NCBI GenBank assembly: GCA_023406225.1
Contig: JAEXWS010000063.1
Coordinates: forward strand, 1-8,681
Direction: 5' to 3'
Length of the DNA: 8,681 nt
Origin: Bacillota bacterium
GTDB taxonomy: Bacteria > Bacillota > Clostridia > Oscillospirales > Oscillospiraceae
The notes beneath the pieces were generated by a model. That model was not told the DNA's origin. It saw only the letters and a list, made by a program, of their open reading frames with translations, and did no database searches. The translations under genes were made by a program, and so were the position numbers. Shown one piece after another: positions 5,905 to 8,681 of the stretch; the stretch's first letter is position 1; each line of letters starts with the position of its first letter.

Positions 5905-6879
5905 ATGCGTAAAATCACATTTGCACAGGCCACTCTGGAGGCTATGGCCGAAGAGATGGCGAAGGACGATAAGATCTTCGTGATGGGCGAGGACCTGGCC
6001 CGCCAGGGCGGCATCTTCGGCCAGTTCAAGGGCCTGCCCGCCCAGTTCCCCGGCCGGGTGCTGGACACCCCCATCTCCGAGACGTTCATCATCGGCGGCG
6101 GCGTGGGCGCGGCGCTGGCCGGGGCCCGGCCCGTGGTGGATATGCACTTCGCGGACTTCATCGGCGTGCCCATGGATGAGATCTTCAACCAGATGGCCAA
6201 GGCCCGCTACATGTTCGGCGGCCAGGCCAAGGTGCCCCTGGTGCTGCGCGCGCCGGACGGCATGACCATCCAGGGCGCGGCCCAGCACAGCCAGTGCGTG
6301 GAGGCGTGGTTCACCCACATCCCCGGCATCCAGGTGGTGGCGCCCTCCAACCCCTATGACGCGAAAATGGTTCTGAAGGCCGCCCTGGTCAGCGACGACC
6401 CCGTGCTGTACTTCGAGAACAAGATCCTCTACAAGGAAAAAGGCGAGGTCCCCGAGATCGGCGACGAGGAGCCCTACACCATCGGCAAGGCCAAGATGGT
6501 GAAAGAGGGCAAGGACGTGACCATCGTATCCTACTCCATCGGCATGAAGAACGCCAACGGGGCCGCCGAGCTGCTGGCGAAGGACGGCATCGACGCGGAG
6601 GTTATCGACCTGGTCACCCTGTCCCCCTGGGACAAGGAGGCGGTGCTGAACAGCGTGAAAAAGACCCACCGGCTGTGCGTCGTCCACGAGGCGGTGAAGC
6701 AGAGCGGCTTCGGCGCGGAGATCTCCGCCACCGTGGCGGAGGAGGCCATGGAGTATCTGGACGCGCCCATCCTGCGCTACGGCGCGCCCTTCTGCCCCAT
6801 CCCCTTCGCTCCCACGCTGGAGAAAAACGTCCGTATCTTCCCGGAGGATCTGGTCAAGGGCATCAAGGGCATGTTTTAA
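5905..6879 (+). CDS. acoB: Thiamine-diphosphate dehydrogenase E1 beta subunit (acetoin/pyruvate type), 324 aa
   Basis: This is the beta subunit that completes the E1 active site with the preceding gene product. It opens with the typical MRKITFAQATLEAMAEEM...FVMGEDLARQGGIFGQFKGL. E59 in TPISETFIIGGGVGAALAG is the glutamate expected to activate the thiamine ring, and H128 in GAAQHSQCVEAWF is a conserved active-site histidine. The C-terminal transketolase-like domain carries DVTIVSYSIGM (204-214), EVIDLVTLSPWD (232-243) and VVHEAVKQSGFGAEI (259-273). Length is normal for AcoB/PdhB. The start is set by GGGGAGGA 8 nt upstream, directly after the E1 alpha stop, so the pair is clearly cotranscribed and probably made in equal amounts. 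The E2 gene starts 26 nt after its stop. Confidence 0.93.
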   Translation: MRKITFAQATLEAMAEEMAKDDKIFVMGEDLARQGGIFGQFKGLPAQFPGRVLDTPISETFIIGGGVGAALAGARPVVDMHFADFIGVPMDEIFNQMAKARYMFGGQAKVPLVLRAPDGMTIQGAAQHSQCVEAWFTHIPGIQVVAPSNPYDAKMVLKAALVSDDPVLYFENKILYKEKGEVPEIGDEEPYTIGKAKMVKEGKDVTIVSYSIGMKNANGAAELLAKDGIDAEVIDLVTLSPWDKEAVLNSVKKTHRLCVVHEAVKQSGFGAEISATVAEEAMEYLDAPILRYGAPFCPIPFAPTLEKNVRIFPEDLVKGIKGMF

Positions 6880-6905
6880 TGCCGGTCAAGTGAGGAGAAT
6901 GCGAT

Positions 6906-8249
6906 ATGGCAACTGAAGTATTGATGCCGAAGCTTGGCTTGACCATGACGGAAGGCACCATCGAGGAATGGAAGTTCAAAGAGGGCGACGCCGTGAAAAA
7001 GGGCGACGTGCTGTTCTCCGTGGCCACCGATAAGCTGACCAACGACGTGGAGTGCGATACCGACGGCGTGCTGCTGAAGATCCTGCTGCCCGAGGGCGAG
7101 ACGGGTGAGTGCAAGAGCGTCATCGCCTGGATCGGCCAGCCGGGCGAGGCGGTCCCCGGCGCGTCCGCCGCGGCGGCGGCTCCCGCCCCTGCCGCTGAGA
7201 CGGCTCCCGCGGCTCCCGCCCCTGCGGCGTCCCCCGCGGCTCCCGCGGCCTCCCGGCCCGCCGGGACCTATGTGCTGGCCACGCCCTACGCCAAGAAGCT
7301 GGCGAAGGAGAAGGGCTACGACCTCTGCGCCATCCCCGGCACCGGCCCCAATGGGACCGTGGTGGCCCGGGACGTGGAGAGCTTCGTCTCCGGGCCCAAG
7401 ACCAGCCCCATGGCGGCGAAGCTGGCCGCCGAGCTGGGGGTGGACGTGTCCGCGCTGGACGTGAACGGCCGCGTGATGAAGGCGGACGTTCTGGCCGCCG
7501 CAGGCAGGAGCGCCGCTCCCGTCCAGGCCGCCGCGTCCGCCGCCGCGCCTGCGGACGGCAACGACGAGGCGCCCAGAAAGGTGAATCCCCTGCGCCGCAG
7601 CATCGCGGCCAACATGACCAATTCCTGGCTCACCTCTCCCCGGGTCACCTTCACCTACGCGGTGGACGTGACGGCCATGAAGGAGCTGCGGGCCAAGCTG
7701 AAGGACGGGCTGAAGGAGCAGGGCGTGAAGCTCACCTACAACCACATCCTGATGAAGGTGGTGGCCAAGGCCCTCACCGAGTTCCCGGATATCAACGCCA
7801 GCTTCGCCGACAACATGCTTACCCGCCACAAGCACGTGAACATGGGCCTGGCGGTGGCCAAGGGCGACGGGCTGATCGTGCCCAATGTGAAGAGCGCGGA
7901 CACCAAGTCTCTCACGGAGATCGCCCGGGAGACCGAGGCGCTCATCGAGGCCACCCGCACCGGCAAGATCGCCATGGAGGACATGACGGGCGGCACCTTC
8001 ACCATCTCCAGCCTGGGGCCCTATGGGGTGCGGAATTTCTCCCCCATCATCAACCAGCCGGAGCTGGCGATCCTGGGCGTGTGCGACATGGTGGATACCC
8101 CCGTGGTGCGTGATGGCGAGATCGTCATCCGCACGATGATGAACCTGTGCTTGACGGCGGACCACCGGGTGGTGGACGGCGTGATGGCCTGCAAGTTCAT
8201 GAAGCGGGTCGTGGAGCTGCTGGAAAATCCCTACATGCTGCTGGCCTGA
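6906..8249 (+). CDS. acoC: Dihydrolipoamide acyltransferase (E2) of the 2-oxo acid/acetoin dehydrogenase complex, 447 aa
   Basis: This is the E2 core, which moves the acyl group from E1 to CoA. Residues 1-80 are a lipoyl domain with the lipoylated lysine K43 in ATDKLTNDVE; the opening PKLGLTMTEG is typical of acetoin-type E2. A flexible Ala-Pro linker spans about 86-120. Two stretches look like peripheral-subunit-binding domains: 125-161 (ATPYAKKLAKEKG...GTGPNGTVVARDV) and 166-200 (TSPMAAKLAAELGVDVS...NGRVMKADVLAAAG), where most E2 proteins have one. A second Ala-rich linker (about 202-218) leads to the catalytic domain (225-447). That domain has PLRRSIAANM, the TFTISSLGPYGV strand and the active-site LTADHRVVDG with H420 and D424. 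GAGGAG lies 8 nt before the ATG. Substrate class cannot be fixed from the catalytic domain alone. Confidence 0.94.
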   Translation: MATEVLMPKLGLTMTEGTIEEWKFKEGDAVKKGDVLFSVATDKLTNDVECDTDGVLLKILLPEGETGECKSVIAWIGQPGEAVPGASAAAAAPAPAAETAPAAPAPAASPAAPAASRPAGTYVLATPYAKKLAKEKGYDLCAIPGTGPNGTVVARDVESFVSGPKTSPMAAKLAAELGVDVSALDVNGRVMKADVLAAAGRSAAPVQAAASAAAPADGNDEAPRKVNPLRRSIAANMTNSWLTSPRVTFTYAVDVTAMKELRAKLKDGLKEQGVKLTYNHILMKVVAKALTEFPDINASFADNMLTRHKHVNMGLAVAKGDGLIVPNVKSADTKSLTEIARETEALIEATRTGKIAMEDMTGGTFTISSLGPYGVRNFSPIINQPELAILGVCDMVDTPVVRDGEIVIRTMMNLCLTADHRVVDGVMACKFMKRVVELLENPYMLLA

Positions 8250-8303
8250 CGGCTTCGTTCCGACCCGGACGCATGCGCCGGAAGGAATGCATGAAATTCA
8301 GAA

Positions 8304-8329
8304 ATGGACCCGGCGTAAGCCGGGTCCAT
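8304..8329 (+). other. 11-bp GNRA-loop hairpin between the E2 gene and the next lipoyl gene
   Basis: ATGGACCCGGC (8304-8314) pairs perfectly with 8319-8329 around a GTAA tetraloop, a stable GNRA stem. No T-run follows (ATAACCC), so it is not a full intrinsic terminator. It lies 54 nt after the E2 stop and 30 nt before the next start. It may act as an mRNA-stability element or RNase stop that sets different levels of E2 and the downstream product. Confidence 0.6.
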
Positions 8330-8359
8330 AACCCATGAGGAAAGAAGGATTCAAAAACT

Positions 8360-8681
8360 ATGGCAACAGAAGTACTCATGCCGAAGCTGGGCCTGACCAT
8401 GACGGAGGGCACCATCGAGGAGTGGAAGATCAAAGAGGGCCAGATGGTGAAAAAGGGGGACGTGCTGTTCTCCGTGGCCACCGATAAGCTGACCAACGAC
8501 GTGGAGGCGGACGCCGACGGCGTCCTGCTGAAAATTTTGCTGCCGGAGGGCGAGACGGGCGCGTGCAAGAGCGTCATCGCCTACATCGGCGCGGAGGGGG
8601 AGGCGGTCCCGGGCGCGGCTTCCGCGGCCCCCGCGGCTCCCGCGGCGGCCCCCGCGGCCCCGGCTGCCTCTGGGGCGGCCC
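8360..8681 (+). CDS. Lipoyl-domain protein, N-terminal part; probably lipoyl-fused dihydrolipoamide dehydrogenase (E3) (runs off window)
   Basis: 107 codons are visible. Residues 1-86 form a lipoyl domain that matches the upstream E2 lipoyl domain at 77 of 86 positions, including the lipoylation site K43 in ATDKLTNDVE. An Ala-Pro linker follows (from about 86: PGAASAAPAAPAAAPAAPAA) and the window ends inside it. The ATG has AAGGA 10 nt upstream. The complex's E1 and E2 are already encoded, E3 is missing, and many Firmicutes and mycoplasmas carry E3 with an N-terminal lipoyl domain and such a linker. An E3 (Lpd) flavoprotein that reoxidises dihydrolipoamide with NAD+ is therefore the most likely identity. 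A second E2 or a free-standing lipoyl carrier protein is the alternative. No FAD-binding motif is yet visible, so the E3 part is inference. Confidence 0.85.
   Translation, partial: MATEVLMPKLGLTMTEGTIEEWKIKEGQMVKKGDVLFSVATDKLTNDVEADADGVLLKILLPEGETGACKSVIAYIGAEGEAVPGAASAAPAAPAAAPAAPAASGAA

Noticed and set aside
4761..6200. Long antisense frame (479 codons) over the terminator and E1 genes
   Set aside because: It reads through a clear terminator and two well-conserved E1 genes, and the product shows no recognisable motif; it is a shadow of GC-rich codon usage.
7165..7260. GCG/GCT/CCC repeats in the E2 gene as a DNA repeat element
   Set aside because: They encode the Ala-Pro linker normal for E2 proteins; the repetition is explained by the protein.
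6876..8165. Long antisense frame (429 codons) opposite the E2 gene
   Set aside because: The product is Gly/Arg/His-rich low complexity, mirroring the Ala-Pro linker and E2 domains.
8304..8329. Calling the hairpin after E2 an intrinsic terminator
   Set aside because: The stem is strong, but the following sequence ATAACCC lacks a T-run, and the next gene looks like part of the same complex.

Overview
The window reads as part of a chromosome from a GC-rich, low-redundancy Clostridia-type Firmicute. An Oscillospiraceae gut bacterium such as the Flavonifractor/Lawsonibacter group is my best guess. The reasons are GC-rich genes separated by sharply AT-rich spacers, strong AGGAGG-type ribosome binding sites 6-10 nt before almost every start, sigma-A promoters of TTGACA/TATAAT type, and a Gram-positive style lipobox lipoprotein. 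The taxonomy is inference. No phage, insertion sequence, CRISPR or RNA gene was seen.

Layout. On the minus strand at the left are the N-terminal part of a GntR/FCD repressor (434 down to the window edge) and a complete metallo-beta-lactamase-fold hydrolase (1303 to 590). A 467-nt AT-rich divergent control region follows (1304-1770). It holds a likely promoter in each direction, and both promoters share the 9-mer TGGTATACT. It also holds a perfect 18-9-18 inverted repeat in the leader of the rightward operon. Rightward come the three genes of a tripartite TRAP transporter: small membrane subunit DctQ (1771-2295), large permease DctM (2295-3593) and lipoprotein substrate-binding subunit DctP (3667-4719). 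An intrinsic terminator closes this unit (4769-4805).

A second rightward operon encodes a thiamine-diphosphate 2-oxo acid dehydrogenase complex of the acetoin-dehydrogenase type: E1 alpha (4911-5888), E1 beta (5905-6879), and an E2 acyltransferase with one lipoyl domain and apparently two peripheral-subunit-binding domains (6906-8249). A 26-nt GNRA-loop hairpin without a U-tract follows. Then comes the start of a gene whose N-terminus is a near copy of the E2 lipoyl domain (8360 to the right edge), most likely an E3 dihydrolipoamide dehydrogenase with a fused lipoyl domain.

How it fits together (inference). The FCD regulator senses a small carboxylate or related metabolite. The TRAP system imports an organic acid with a cation gradient. 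The dehydrogenase complex cleaves a 2-oxo acid or acetoin-like alpha-hydroxyketone oxidatively to acyl-CoA plus NADH. The hydrolase may act on a lactone or ester form of the substrate. The substrate cannot be read from sequence. The pairing of a TRAP importer with an AcoABC-type complex, the tandem E2 subunit-binding domains and the duplicated lipoyl domain are the most interesting points.
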